From assembly GCF_903893715.1 (NCBI RefSeq), contig NZ_CAITNG010000136.1:1-58826 (forward strand): DNA of 58,826 nt, read 5' to 3'. A program made the position numbers and the translations under genes. Shown here piece by piece: positions 33,665 through 43,306 of this stretch (positions are counted from its first letter, which is position 1; every line of letters begins with the position of its first letter). The notes beneath the pieces are model-generated. The model searched no databases, was not told where the DNA came from, and worked only from the letters and a program-made list of their open reading frames with translations. Origin of the DNA: an uncultured Mucilaginibacter sp. (GTDB taxonomy: Bacteria > Bacteroidota > Bacteroidia > Sphingobacteriales > Sphingobacteriaceae).

Positions 33665-34999
33665 ATGCAATCCACGGTTCTGATTATCGACGATGAAAAA
33701 AAATTATGCAGCCTTTTGGCACGTATTATCGAGCTGGAAGGATACAGGGTTTTTCAGGCCAATACCGGTAAAGAAGGCTTAAAGATATTGGCTCAGGAAG
33801 ATGTGCATGTGGTGATAAGCGATGTAAAACTGCCCGACATAAACGGCGTTGAACTGGTAAAGCAGATAAAAGACAAAAAGCCCTACGTCGAAGTAATAAA
33901 TCTCACTGCATTTGGTACCATACAGGATGGCGTGTTATCCATCAAAAACGGCGCGTTCGACTATATCACCAAAGGCGACGATAACGACAAGATATTGCCT
34001 ATGTTGAGCAAGGCGATGGACAAAGCCTACCTGCAATTGCGTGTTTTTAGGTTGCAAAACAAAATAACAAGGCAACACGGTTTCGATTCCATCATAGGGC
34101 ATTCAAAAGCCATACTGGCAGCTGTCGAACTATCCAAAAAGGTTTCGGTAACCGATACCACCGTACTACTTTTAGGCGAAACCGGCACCGGTAAAGAGGT
34201 TTTTGCCCAAGCTATACATTATAACAGCCATCGTAAAGAACAAAATTTTGTAGCGGTAAACTGCAGCGCATTTGGCAAAGAAATATTGGAGAGCGAACTT
34301 TTTGGCCATAAAGCCGGGGCATTTACAGGCGCCATAAAAGACAAGCGCGGCCTGTTTGAAGAAGCCGACGGTGGTACCTTGTTTTTGGACGAGATAGGGG
34401 AGATGAACATCGACCTCCAGGCCAAAATCCTGCGTGTATTGGAGTATGGCGAGTTTATAAAAGTTGGCGATACCAAAACCAATAAGGTAAATGTGCGCAT
34501 CATAGCGGCCACTAACCGCAATTTGGAAGACGAGATAGAAAAAGGCCACTTCCGCGAAGATTTGTTTTACCGTTTGTCGGTGTTCCAAATTACACTACCA
34601 TCGTTAAACGACCGCAAAGACGACATAGGCTTGTTGGCTAAACATTACCTAAAGGAATTTGCCGATAAAACCAACCAATCCATCACCGAAATTGAGCCTG
34701 ACTTTATAAAACACCTTGAACACCATAAATGGAAAGGTAACGTGCGCGAACTGAAGAACATCATCGAACGCTCGGTTATTATGTGCGAAGGGCCAAAACT
34801 CACTTCCGACCTTTTGCCGCTCGACTTTTTGTTCGAGCAAAAGTCGGCTACCACTACTTTCGAGCTGTCCGCAGTCGAGAAAAACCACATCCACAAAATT
34901 CTGCACTATACCCACGGCAACAAAACCGAAGCCGCACGGTTGTTGAACATCGGGCTGACAACTTTATATCGAAAAATCGACGAGTACCACCTTAATTAA
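33665..34999 (+). CDS. Sigma-54-dependent response regulator, likely K+ regulon activator
   Basis: An NtrC-type activator of 444 residues. The receiver domain (1-120) has acidic residues D9/D10 and phospho-acceptor D53 (ISDVKLPD). The AAA+ domain has Walker A GETGTGKE (about 172-179), the sigma-54 contact loop GAFTGA (about 218-223) and Walker B GGTLFLDEIGEM. The C-terminal Fis-like helix-turn-helix is HGNKTEAARLLNIGLTTLYR. It lies immediately before kup and the kdp operon. No OmpR-type KdpE is present, so I infer it takes KdpE's place, paired with the kinase at 43307. Its direct target is inference, supported by a -24/-12 match before kdp. Confidence 0.93.
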   Translation: MQSTVLIIDDEKKLCSLLARIIELEGYRVFQANTGKEGLKILAQEDVHVVISDVKLPDINGVELVKQIKDKKPYVEVINLTAFGTIQDGVLSIKNGAFDYITKGDDNDKILPMLSKAMDKAYLQLRVFRLQNKITRQHGFDSIIGHSKAILAAVELSKKVSVTDTTVLLLGETGTGKEVFAQAIHYNSHRKEQNFVAVNCSAFGKEILESELFGHKAGAFTGAIKDKRGLFEEADGGTLFLDEIGEMNIDLQAKILRVLEYGEFIKVGDTKTNKVNVRIIAATNRNLEDEIEKGHFREDLFYRLSVFQITLPSLNDRKDDIGLLAKHYLKEFADKTNQSITEIEPDFIKHLEHHKWKGNVRELKNIIERSVIMCEGPKLTSDLLPLDFLFEQKSATTTFELSAVEKNHIHKILHYTHGNKTEAARLLNIGLTTLYRKIDEYHLN

Positions 35000-35020
35000 G
35001 CTCCTAAAAAATCGTAATAA

Positions 35021-35100
35021 ACCCTACCATTTTGAAAAACACCCTGCCATTTTGGTAGGACTTGTCTTTTATTGTAAAAAAACACCCTATCATTTTGATA
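35021..35100 (+). promoter_or_regulatory. Three phased imperfect palindromes (candidate activator sites)
   Basis: ACCCTACCATTTTGAAA (35021-35037), ACCCTGCCATTTTGGTA (35041-35057) and ACCCTATCATTTTGATA (35084-35100) share a core TA(C/T)CA-TTT-TG(G/A)TA. The third copy is a perfect palindrome. Centres are 20 and 43 bp apart, near whole helical turns. They lie between the sigma-54 regulator stop and kup, as upstream activator sites would. No -24/-12 promoter match was found between them and kup. Confidence 0.5.
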
Positions 35101-35260
35101 ATTATTCTGATTTTTACAAAATAATCCTACTTTTGTTAGTGAAATGTCATAAAAAAAGCGGCATGTTTAATAAAAATTCTCTTTTTTTGATCCATTACCG
35201 AAATAATTTTACTCAACAGGCCTGTTTTTCCTCACCAATCGCAACCCCTTCATTTAATTT

Positions 35261-37249
35261 ATGAACGCACATATCAGAAAACTCTCAATCGCAGGGATGT
35301 TGGTTACCCTCGGTATCATATTTGGCGATATCGGTACCTCACCCTTGTATGTTTTTCAAACCCTGTTAGTAGAGGGTGGTAAAGTTGACACCCAATTGGT
35401 TTTAGGGTCAATTTCCTGTATTTTTTGGACACTCACCCTGCAAACCACCTTCAAGTATATCGTTATCACCCTTCAAGCCGATAACAACGGCGAAGGTGGG
35501 ATATTTTCGTTATACGCCTTGGTACGCCGTTATGGTAAATGGCTGGCTATTCCTGCTATCATCGGGGCCGGTACTTTATTGGCCGATGGCATCATTACCC
35601 CACCCATTTCGGTTACATCGGCTATCGAAGGGTTGAATCTGGTGCCCGCGTTTGCAAAAACTATTGTGCCCGGCAACGCGCTCGTGTTGTTTATCGTAAT
35701 CGCTATCATGTTACTGTTGTTTTTCTTTCAACAGTTTGGTACCAATGTGGTGGGTTCCGCTTTTGGCCCGGTGATGTTGATATGGTTTGTGATGTTGGGC
35801 GTATTGGGCTTTTCACAAATAATTCATTATCCCGAAATTTTCAAGGCGCTTAATCCTTATTACGGCATGCGTTTGCTGATTGATCATCCGAGAGGGTTTT
35901 GGCTACTTGGCGCGGTCTTCTTGTGTACCACGGGTGCCGAGGCACTGTATTCCGACTTAGGCCATTGCGGCCGTAAAAATATCCAGGTAAGCTGGATATT
36001 TGTAAAAATAACTTTGCTGTTAAACTACCTTGGCCAGGGCGCTTGGGTATTGACACAGGCACCGGGTAAGAATTTCGGCGGTGTAAACCCGTTTTTCGAA
36101 ATCGTACCCCATGCGTTCCTGATACCAAGTATCGCCATCGCAACCATGGCCACTATTATAGCCAGTCAGGCACTCATCAGCGGGTCGTTCACGCTCATCA
36201 GCGAAGCCGTGAGCATGAACTTCTGGCCGCGTATTACTATCAAATTCCCCTCAAATATCCGCGGGCAAATATATATTCCCAGCATTAACTGGATATTGTG
36301 TTTCGGCTGTATCATGGTGTCGTTGTATTTCCGCACATCCGAGGCAATGACCGCCGCCTATGGTTTTTCCATCACCATCGCCATGCTAATGACTACCATC
36401 CTGATGTCGTACTTTATGCGGTATGTTAAACATTGGCCGTTATGGGTAGTCGTATTGATTTTATGCGTGTTCCTGACAGTTGAATCTGCTTTCTTTGTAG
36501 CCAACGCGGTTAAAATCCTTAAAAGGTTGTTCTTCCTGGTGTTTGAGTTTGGTTTGATATTTACCATGTACATTTGGTACAGGGCGCGCAAAATCAACAA
36601 CCGCTTCCTGCATTTTGTCGACTTGAAGGACCAGATACCAATCTTAAATGCCCTGAGCAACGATACATCGATACCCAAATATTCAACCCACCTCATCTAT
36701 CTCACCAAGGCAAATAACGCTAAGCAGATAGAACAAAAGATCATGTACTCCATCATGAGCCGGAGCCCCAAACGCGCCGATACCTATTGGTTTGTCCACA
36801 TTGAGCGCACCGATGAGCCCTATACCATGGAGTACAGTATCGACCAGGTTGAGCCGGGCAAGGTAATCAGGATTGAGTTCCGTTTAGGTTTCAGGATACA
36901 ACCAAAAGTAAATGTGTTGTTCCGTAAAGTGGTCGAAGAAATGGTTGCCCGCAACGAGGTCGATATCACCAGCAAATATCCGTCGTTAAACCAATACAAA
37001 GTGGCCGCCGACTTTAGCTTTGTCATCATGGAGAAATTCCTATCCTACAATAACCTGTTCAGCGTTTCCGAAGGGTTTATTTTACGGAGTTATTTTGCCA
37101 TTAAAAAAATGGCGCAGTCCGAAGCTAAAGCATTTGGCCTCGATACCAGCGATACCAAGATTGAAAAAATACCACTGGTTGTTAAACCGGTTAATAATAT
37201 CTCGCTCACAAGGGTCGAAACAAATCCTCACGAGTTCACTCATCAGTAG
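35261..37249 (+). CDS. kup: KUP-type potassium transporter
   Basis: Low-affinity K+/H+ symporter, 662 residues, the standard length. About 12 membrane helices fill the first 450 residues. The KUP signatures are GIIFGDIGTSPLYVFQTLL (about 18-36), GEGGIFSLYALVRR (about 77-90) and LFLC-like TTGAEALYSDLGH (about 225-237). The soluble C-terminal part (about 460-662) includes YWFVHIERTDEPYTMEY. Begins at ATG 35261, preceded by the palindrome cluster. Terminated by the hairpin at 37286. It is part of the K+ uptake block. Confidence 0.96.
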   Translation: MNAHIRKLSIAGMLVTLGIIFGDIGTSPLYVFQTLLVEGGKVDTQLVLGSISCIFWTLTLQTTFKYIVITLQADNNGEGGIFSLYALVRRYGKWLAIPAIIGAGTLLADGIITPPISVTSAIEGLNLVPAFAKTIVPGNALVLFIVIAIMLLLFFFQQFGTNVVGSAFGPVMLIWFVMLGVLGFSQIIHYPEIFKALNPYYGMRLLIDHPRGFWLLGAVFLCTTGAEALYSDLGHCGRKNIQVSWIFVKITLLLNYLGQGAWVLTQAPGKNFGGVNPFFEIVPHAFLIPSIAIATMATIIASQALISGSFTLISEAVSMNFWPRITIKFPSNIRGQIYIPSINWILCFGCIMVSLYFRTSEAMTAAYGFSITIAMLMTTILMSYFMRYVKHWPLWVVVLILCVFLTVESAFFVANAVKILKRLFFLVFEFGLIFTMYIWYRARKINNRFLHFVDLKDQIPILNALSNDTSIPKYSTHLIYLTKANNAKQIEQKIMYSIMSRSPKRADTYWFVHIERTDEPYTMEYSIDQVEPGKVIRIEFRLGFRIQPKVNVLFRKVVEEMVARNEVDITSKYPSLNQYKVAADFSFVIMEKFLSYNNLFSVSEGFILRSYFAIKKMAQSEAKAFGLDTSDTKIEKIPLVVKPVNNISLTRVETNPHEFTHQ

Positions 37250-37285
37250 TTTTAACAAAAAACTTAACCCACCTATAATGACAAG

Positions 37286-37306
37286 ACCCTACCGTTTCGG
37301 TAGGGT
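37286..37306 (+). terminator. Terminator after kup, resembling the palindromic sites
   Basis: ACCCTACCG (37286-37294), a TTT loop and CGGTAGGGT (37298-37306) form a 9-bp stem followed by a T-run. Its centre TACCGTTTCGGTA has the same layout as the TACCATTTTGGTA palindromes before kup, and it lies about 96 bp before the -24 element of kdp. It may therefore serve as both terminator and regulator site. Confidence 0.7.
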
Positions 37307-37391
37307 TTTTTTGTTTGCTCTGTTTTCTATTATTCATTCTGTTTTTTATAAATAATTGATTTTTAATTATTTATAAGATGGAAAAGCTTTG

Positions 37392-37407
37392 TGGCATTGC
37401 GTTGGCA
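37392..37407 (+). promoter_or_regulatory. Candidate sigma-54 promoter of the kdp operon
   Basis: TGGCATTGCGTTGGCA has GG (37393-37394) and GC (37405-37406) separated by exactly 10 bp and matches the consensus TGGCAC-N5-TTGCA at TGGCA and GCA. It precedes the kdp genes by about 177 bp and lies downstream of a gene for a sigma-54 activator. Predicted transcription starts near 37418, leaving a leader of about 165 nt. Confidence 0.55.
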
Positions 37408-37455
37408 AGGTGCGGGATAAATAATGATTAACATGAATATCAATACACTATTACA

Positions 37456-37469
37456 GGTTCGGTCGAACC
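37456..37469. promoter_or_regulatory. Dyad in the kdp leader
   Basis: GGTTCG-GT-CGAACC is a 6-bp dyad inside the predicted untranslated leader. It could be an operator or a small RNA hairpin. Its role is unknown. Confidence 0.3.
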
Positions 37470-37583
37470 AAACTAAGGTGACTAACAACATTTCTTTTAA
37501 TATCTACTGTCATATAAGCAACTAACTTTTAACCTCAACTTTAATAAGCAATTCATCTTCAAGTTCTTACAAAATCAAAAAAC

Positions 37584-37676
37584 ATGGACACAATACTCAC
37601 AATCTCGTACGTGCTATGCTTCATAGTCGTATTCTGGGTCTTTTTCAAAACAGTTAACTACTTCGAAAACATTTAA
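37584..37676 (+). CDS. Putative 30-residue membrane peptide before kdpF
   Basis: ATG 37584 to stop 37676. The peptide MDTILTISYVLCFIVVFWVF continues FKTVNYFENI: one strongly hydrophobic helix with a short polar tail. It lies 5 bp before the kdpF start and is separate from it. Either it is an extra small Kdp subunit or a KdpF-like duplicate. I do not recognise a family, but its place and hydrophobicity suggest real translation. Confidence 0.55.
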   Translation: MDTILTISYVLCFIVVFWVFFKTVNYFENI

Positions 37677-37681
37677 ACATC

Positions 37682-37759
37682 ATGATCGCATTATTCATTG
37701 TTGCCATCGCCGTGTTTGTATACATGGTTTATGTGCTTTTAAAACCCGAAAAATTCTAA
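37682..37759 (+). CDS. kdpF: KdpF small subunit
   Basis: A 25-residue single-helix peptide (MIALFIVAIAVFVYMVYVLL ending KPEKF), matching KdpF, which stabilises the Kdp complex. The C-terminal KPEKF is typical. It lies 19 bp before kdpA. Confidence 0.8.
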   Translation: MIALFIVAIAVFVYMVYVLLKPEKF

Positions 37760-37778
37760 CCCTTAAAAATCAAACACT

Positions 37779-39494
37779 ATGAACACAGAATACGCAGGTA
37801 TTATTTTTATGTACCTGGCAACAGTTGCCCTCGCTATTCCATTGGGTAAATACATTGCCAAAGTATTTAACGGCGAGAAAACCTGGCTCGACTTTATGGC
37901 GCCCTTAGAACGTCTCATCTTCCGCTTTAGCGGCATCGACACCAAAAAGGAAATGAATTGGAAACAACACTTGTTCGCGTTGCTTTCGGTTAATGTGCTT
38001 TGGTTGTTTTATGCTTTCTTCTGTCTATTGTTTCAGGCGCATTTGCCGCTCAACCCTGATGGCAACCCTAACCAAACACCCGATTTGGCCTTTAACACCG
38101 CGCTCAGCTTTGTAACCAACACTAACCTGCAGGATTACTCGGGCGAGAGTGGCGCTACATACTACACACAATTATTTGTGTTTATGTTTTTGCACTTTGT
38201 GAGTGCTGCTACCGGTGTTGCTGCCATGATGGTGGTATTTAAAGCCATGAAAGACAAGGTTACCGACAAGCTCGGCAACTTTTGGGATTATTTGGTAAAA
38301 GCCATCACCCGATTGTTTTTGCCTTTAAGCTTTGTTGTGGCCGTAATATTAGCTTTTAACGGTACACCAACCAGCTATAAAGGTAAAGATACCGTAATAG
38401 GCCTGCAAGGCGATACTATCCATGTTTCGCGTGGCCCTGCCGCCGGTATGATAGCTATTAAGCAAACCGGTACCAATGGTGGTGGTTGGTTTGGTGCAAA
38501 CTCAGCACACCCGCTCGAAAACCCCAACTATGTAACCAACATGGCCGAAAATATGAGTATCATGATTATCTCTATTTCATTGGTATTCGCATTGGGCTAC
38601 TACCTCAATAAAAAGAAACTGTCTTGGGTTATTTTTGGTGTGATGACGGTAGGCTTCCTCATTATGGTCTTTCCATCCGTTACGGCCGAGGTAAATGGCA
38701 GCCCGTACCTGCATCAGTTGGGCATTAGCCAAACCACCGGTGCCATGGAAGGCAAGGAGGTTCGGTTTGGGCCTGCAGCATCCGCCTATTGGGGTATCAA
38801 CACAACAGTCACCTCAAACGGTTCGGTAAATGCTATGCACGATAGCATGATGCCGGTATCGGGTATGGCCCAAATGTTCGATATGATGGTGAACTGTTTT
38901 TACGGTGGCGTTGGGGTAGGTTTCCTCAACTTCTACATCTTCATCATCATTGCCGTCTTTATTTCAGGCTTGATGGTTGGTCGTACGCCCGAGTTTATGG
39001 GTCGTAAAATAGAGGCCCGCGAAATGAAGATCGCGTCGCTCATTGCTTTGCTACACCCCTTCATCATTTTGGTAGGCACCGCTTTGGCAGCCTATATGTT
39101 GGTTCATTTCCCTAATGCCAATTGGGCAACAAAACCATCGGCATGGCTAAATAACCCCGGTTTCCACGGCTTTACCGAAATGTTGTATCAGTTTACATCA
39201 TCGGCAGCCAATAATGGTTCGGGTTATGCAGGCTTAACAGCCAACAATATCTTCTGGAACGTAAGTACAGGTATGGTAATTTTTGTTGGTCGGTTCTTCC
39301 CAATCATTGGCCCCTTGGCCATTGCAGGCTTATTGGCCAACAAAAAATTCATTCCCGAATCTGCAGGTACTTTAAAAAGCGATAGCACAACATTTGGTAT
39401 CATGATATTTTCTGTCATCATCATCGTTGCAGCTTTATCGTTCTTCCCTGCATTGGCTTTAGGCCCAATTGCCGAACATGTTTCAATTAAATAA
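37779..39494 (+). CDS. kdpA: K+-transporting ATPase subunit A
   Basis: The K+-binding membrane subunit, 571 residues. Selectivity-filter segments are recognisable in [14 protein letters not shown] (about 110-123), [18 protein letters not shown] (about 230-247) and [15 protein letters not shown] (about 468-482). About ten membrane helices are expected. It starts the large part of the kdpFABC operon, with kdpB 14 bp on. Confidence 0.96.
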   Translation: MNTEYAGIIFMYLATVALAIPLGKYIAKVFNGEKTWLDFMAPLERLIFRFSGIDTKKEMNWKQHLFALLSVNVLWLFYAFFCLLFQAHLPLNPDGNPNQTPDLAFNTALSFVTNTNLQDYSGESGATYYTQLFVFMFLHFVSAATGVAAMMVVFKAMKDKVTDKLGNFWDYLVKAITRLFLPLSFVVAVILAFNGTPTSYKGKDTVIGLQGDTIHVSRGPAAGMIAIKQTGTNGGGWFGANSAHPLENPNYVTNMAENMSIMIISISLVFALGYYLNKKKLSWVIFGVMTVGFLIMVFPSVTAEVNGSPYLHQLGISQTTGAMEGKEVRFGPAASAYWGINTTVTSNGSVNAMHDSMMPVSGMAQMFDMMVNCFYGGVGVGFLNFYIFIIIAVFISGLMVGRTPEFMGRKIEAREMKIASLIALLHPFIILVGTALAAYMLVHFPNANWATKPSAWLNNPGFHGFTEMLYQFTSSAANNGSGYAGLTANNIFWNVSTGMVIFVGRFFPIIGPLAIAGLLANKKFIPESAGTLKSDSTTFGIMIFSVIIIVAALSFFPALALGPIAEHVSIK

Positions 39495-39508
39495 TCAGCA
39501 CTAAGAAA

Positions 39509-41539
39509 ATGAAATCAACTCAAAATACATTATTTCAGGGCGATCAGGTAAAAGAGGCTTTAAAGCAGTCTTTTATTAAGCTCGACCCACGCATACTGGT
39601 ACGTAACCCCGTAATGTTTACGGTGGAAATTGTTACTGTGGTCATGCTCTTTGTAACCATCTATTCTTTCTCGCACACCGGGCAAGGTAACTTTGGTTAC
39701 AATGTAACTGTTTTCATCATTCTGTTTTTAACCGTATTGTTCGCCAACTTTGCCGAAGGTATAGCCGAGGCACGTGGTAAGGCCCAGGCCGAAAGCTTGC
39801 GCAAGGCACGTGAAGAAACACCTGCCCGTTTGCTGGTAGGTGGCAAGGAACAAATAGTGATGTCGTCGCAACTCAAAAAAGGTGACGTGTTCATTTGCGA
39901 AACAGGCGATAACATCCCTACCGATGGCGAAATTATCGAAGGTATCGCTACCATCGACGAATCTGCCATCACAGGCGAGTCGGCTCCGGTTATCCGCGAG
40001 TCGGGTGGCGATAAGTCGTCTGTTACAGGTGGTACCAAAGTATTGTCCGACAGGATAAAAGTGATTGTAACTACCCAGCCGGGCGAAAGCTTCCTGGATA
40101 AAATGATTGCTTTGGTGGAAGGTGCATCGCGCCAAAAAACACCAAACGAAATTGCATTGACTATTTTGTTGGCCGGCTTTACGCTCATATTCGTCATCGT
40201 TTGCGTTACCCTGCAACCTTTTGCCGAATATGCCAACACTCCGATAACTATAGCGGCGTTCATATCGCTATTTGTTTGTTTGATCCCCACAACTATCGGT
40301 GGCCTTTTATCGGCCATCGGTATTGCGGGTATGGACCGCGCGCTGCGTGCCAACGTGATTACCAAATCGGGTAAGGCGGTTGAAACCGCAGGCGACTTGG
40401 ATACGTTGTTGCTGGATAAAACCGGTACCATTACAATTGGTAACCGTAAGGCCACCAATTTTTATCCTGCCGATGGTGTGGAAGAGGCTGCCTTTATCAA
40501 AGCTTGTATTTTAAGCTCATTGGCCGATGAAACACCCGAAGGTAAATCGATAGTGGAACTGGCCGAGCAGGCAAAAGGTATGGCTTCGGTTAAGGCTCCT
40601 GCCGATTCTGTGTTCATTAAGTTTACTGCCGAAACACGCTCAAGCGGCCTGGATACCCCTAATGGTTTGCGTATCCGCAAAGGCGCGTTCGACTCTATCC
40701 GTAACATCGCAACAAAAGCGGGCAATGTTTTCCCTGCCGAAACTGAAGAGCAGGTGCGCATCATCTCGTCAAAAGGCGGTACACCGCTGGTAGTTTCTGA
40801 AAATGAACAGATTTTGGGTGTGATAGAACTGCAAGACATCATTAAACCCGGTATATCCGAACGTTTTGAACGCCTGCGCAAAATGGGTGTTAAAACCGTA
40901 ATGGTAACCGGCGATAACCCGCTGACTGCTAAATTTATTGCAGAAAAAGCCGGTGTGGATGATTTTATTGCCGAGGCTAAGCCCGAAGATAAAATGAACT
41001 ACATCAAAAAAGAACAACAAGGCGGTAAACTGGTAGCCATGATGGGCGACGGTACAAACGATGCCCCTGCCTTAGCGCAAGCTGATGTTGGCGTGGCCAT
41101 GAACAGTGGTACACAAGCCGCCAAAGAAGCCGGTAACATGGTGGATCTGGATAACGACCCAACCAAGCTGATTGAGATTGTGGAAATAGGCAAGCAATTG
41201 CTGATGACCCGCGGTACATTGACCACCTTCTCCATAGCCAACGATGTGGCGAAGTACTTCGCTATCGTTCCGGCATTGTTCATGGTATCCATACCTGCCC
41301 TAAAAGCATTGAACATTATGGACCTGCACAGCCCGCAATCGGCTATCCTCTCGGCGGTAATATTTAACGCCATCATTATCCCGTTGCTGATACCGTTGGC
41401 ATTAAGGGGTGTAGAGTATAAACCAATTGGTGCCAGCGCGCTGTTGCGCCGCAACTTGTTTATTTATGGTTTGGGCGGTGTTATTATCCCTTTCATTGGT
41501 ATCAAACTGATTGACTTGCTGGTTGGGACTTTAATATAA
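39509..41539 (+). CDS. kdpB: K+-transporting ATPase subunit B
   Basis: The P-type ATPase catalytic subunit, 676 residues. Phosphorylated Asp is in DKTGT (D303); the dephosphorylation motif is ITGES, and [18 protein letters not shown] marks the hinge near the end. It powers K+ uptake through KdpA. A perfect 18-bp palindrome and 47 bp separate it from kdpC. Confidence 0.97.
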   Translation: MKSTQNTLFQGDQVKEALKQSFIKLDPRILVRNPVMFTVEIVTVVMLFVTIYSFSHTGQGNFGYNVTVFIILFLTVLFANFAEGIAEARGKAQAESLRKAREETPARLLVGGKEQIVMSSQLKKGDVFICETGDNIPTDGEIIEGIATIDESAITGESAPVIRESGGDKSSVTGGTKVLSDRIKVIVTTQPGESFLDKMIALVEGASRQKTPNEIALTILLAGFTLIFVIVCVTLQPFAEYANTPITIAAFISLFVCLIPTTIGGLLSAIGIAGMDRALRANVITKSGKAVETAGDLDTLLLDKTGTITIGNRKATNFYPADGVEEAAFIKACILSSLADETPEGKSIVELAEQAKGMASVKAPADSVFIKFTAETRSSGLDTPNGLRIRKGAFDSIRNIATKAGNVFPAETEEQVRIISSKGGTPLVVSENEQILGVIELQDIIKPGISERFERLRKMGVKTVMVTGDNPLTAKFIAEKAGVDDFIAEAKPEDKMNYIKKEQQGGKLVAMMGDGTNDAPALAQADVGVAMNSGTQAAKEAGNMVDLDNDPTKLIEIVEIGKQLLMTRGTLTTFSIANDVAKYFAIVPALFMVSIPALKALNIMDLHSPQSAILSAVIFNAIIIPLLIPLALRGVEYKPIGASALLRRNLFIYGLGGVIIPFIGIKLIDLLVGTLI

Positions 41540-41551
41540 TTTAAAATCTAA

Positions 41552-41569
41552 TCCCGATAGCTATCGGGA
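41552..41569. repeat. Perfect 18-bp palindrome between kdpB and kdpC
   Basis: TCCCGATAGCTATCGGGA is fully self-complementary. No T-run follows, so it is unlikely to stop transcription entirely. It may be an mRNA-processing or stabilising element. CCCGA/TCGGG parts recur in the terminators at 10514-10542 and 45032-45055. Confidence 0.6.
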
Positions 41570-41586
41570 CTAAAAACTGAATAGAA

Positions 41587-42150
41587 ATGAAAACTTACTT
41601 ATTGCCTTCAATTAAGATCACCATTATCCTGTTAGTCATACTATCAGGCCTGTATCCCCTCGCAATAGCTGCTATAGGCAAATTAACGCCTGGCGGCGGC
41701 GATGGTGTAACTGTTACCCTTAACGGCAAAGTGGTGGGCTATGCCAATATTGGCCAAAAGTTTACCAAAGACAAGTATTTTTGGGGCCGCCCTTCGGCTG
41801 CCGATTATAAGGCCGATGCGGGCGCGGGTTCGAACAAAGGTCCGTCAAATGCTGATTATTTAAAAGATGTTAAAGCAAAGATCGACACCTTTTTAAAACA
41901 CAATCCTGGCGTTACAACTGCCCAAATACCTTCCGAATTGGTTACCTATTCGGGTAGCGGTTTGGATCCTGATATTTCGCCCGATGGCGCCAGGATACAG
42001 GTAGCCCGGGTGGCAAAAGTACGCAACCTGCCTGCCGGCAAAGTTTTGGCTTTGGTAAACCAACATGTTGAGCAACCGTTGTGGGGTTTATTTGGCCCTG
42101 CCAAAGTGAATGTATTACAATTAAACGTAGCTTTAGATCAGCTTAAATAA
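41587..42150 (+). CDS. kdpC: K+-transporting ATPase subunit C
   Basis: The single-helix assembly subunit, 187 residues. An N-terminal membrane segment (ITIILLVILSGLYPLAIAAI) is followed by a periplasmic domain with YFWGRPSAADY, SNADYLKDV, the conserved ELVTYSGSGLDPDISPDGA and VNVLQLNVAL. The kdpD-like gene follows after 27 bp. Confidence 0.96.
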   Translation: MKTYLLPSIKITIILLVILSGLYPLAIAAIGKLTPGGGDGVTVTLNGKVVGYANIGQKFTKDKYFWGRPSAADYKADAGAGSNKGPSNADYLKDVKAKIDTFLKHNPGVTTAQIPSELVTYSGSGLDPDISPDGARIQVARVAKVRNLPAGKVLALVNQHVEQPLWGLFGPAKVNVLQLNVALDQLK

Positions 42151-42177
42151 AAGGGTCTTTTACGGCCTGTTAATAGG

Positions 42178-43305
42178 ATGGAAAGTGATAAAGAGCGGTC
42201 TGTCGAACATTTTCTCGAACTGATCAAACGGTCAAGGCGCGGAAAGTTCAAAATATACATTGGCATGAGCGCCGGTGTGGGCAAAAGCTACAGAATGTTG
42301 CTGGAGGCTCAGGCGCTCCTGCGCAATGGAATCGATGTAAAGATAGGCTATATTGAAACACATAAACGCAAAGAGACCGAAGCTTTATTAGAGGGGTTAC
42401 CCATCATACCGCGCCGGAAACTGTTTTACAAAGGGAAAGAACTGGAGGAGATGGATCTCAAAGCCATTATCAACAGCCACCCCGAAGTGGTCATTGTCGA
42501 CGAGTTGGCCCACACCAATATTGAAGGGAGCCCTAACGAAAAACGCTGGCAGGACGTAGTACAAATATTAAATGCCGGTATCAATGTAATAAGCGCCGTA
42601 AATATCCAACATCTCGAAAGTTTAAATGAGGAAGTGGAGAAAATTACCGGGGTTGTAATAAAAGAACGTATACCCGATAGCATACTGCAGCTTGCCGACG
42701 AGGTGGTAAACATCGACCTGACTGCCGATGAGCTGATAGACCGCCTAAAGGCCGGGAAAATATACGACGAAAAAAAGATACCCCTGGCGTTGGATAACTT
42801 TTTTCAAGCCGAGCGGATATTGCAGTTACGCGAATTGGCACTGAAGGAAGTAGCCCATCAGGTTGAGCGTAAAATAGATATCGAAGTACCCAAAAGCGTA
42901 AAACTAAGGCCGGAGTTGTTTATGGCATGCATCAGCACCAACGACGAATCGGCTAAGGTGATTATCCGAAAAACTGCGCGACTGGCATCATATTATCGGT
43001 CTAAATGGTACGTGTTGTATGTGCAAACCGATAATGAAAGCAGCGATAAAATCAATCTGGCATCGCAAAGGCATTTGATCAATAACTTTAAATTGGCCAC
43101 GCAGTTGGGCGGCGAACTGCTGAAAGTGAAAAGTAACAACGTTGCCAAAACCATTTGGGAAACCGCCGAAGCAAACAATATTACTACCATTTGCATGGGC
43201 AAGCCGCAGTTTAAATTTTACCAGTTGGTTTTAAAAACCGCTGTATTTACACAATTGTTAAAAAAGATGTCGCAAACACATATCGACCTTGTCATACTAT
43301 CATAA
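42178..43305 (+). CDS. kdpD: Truncated KdpD: sensor domain and USP domain only
   Basis: A 375-residue protein equal to the cytoplasmic N-terminal half of KdpD. The KdpD domain has Walker A GMSAGVGKS (29-37), then VVIVDELAHTNIEGSPNEKR and NIQHLESLNEEV. A universal-stress (USP) domain runs from about 243 (MACISTNDESAKVIIRKTAR) to the end. In other bacteria this USP domain can bind c-di-AMP. The four helices and kinase of full KdpD (about 900 residues) are missing, and no broken remnants follow. The next gene is a distinct membrane kinase, so the sensor appears naturally split. Confidence 0.9.
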   Translation: MESDKERSVEHFLELIKRSRRGKFKIYIGMSAGVGKSYRMLLEAQALLRNGIDVKIGYIETHKRKETEALLEGLPIIPRRKLFYKGKELEEMDLKAIINSHPEVVIVDELAHTNIEGSPNEKRWQDVVQILNAGINVISAVNIQHLESLNEEVEKITGVVIKERIPDSILQLADEVVNIDLTADELIDRLKAGKIYDEKKIPLALDNFFQAERILQLRELALKEVAHQVERKIDIEVPKSVKLRPELFMACISTNDESAKVIIRKTARLASYYRSKWYVLYVQTDNESSDKINLASQRHLINNFKLATQLGGELLKVKSNNVAKTIWETAEANNITTICMGKPQFKFYQLVLKTAVFTQLLKKMSQTHIDLVILS

Positions 43306-43306
43306 C

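Noticed and set aside
35101..35260. Sigma-54 promoter for kup
   Set aside because: No GG-N10-GC pair with flanking match occurs between the palindromes and the kup start.
35052..35264. Plus-strand frame of 70 codons before kup
   Set aside because: It overlaps the palindrome cluster and the kup start and resembles no protein; the region looks regulatory.
37407..37583. c-di-AMP riboswitch in the kdp leader
   Set aside because: I could not find the conserved ydaO-type core; only a short dyad is present.
43289..43306. TTG start for the histidine kinase
   Set aside because: An ATG one base after the kdpD stop gives a normal membrane-kinase start; the six extra residues have no support.
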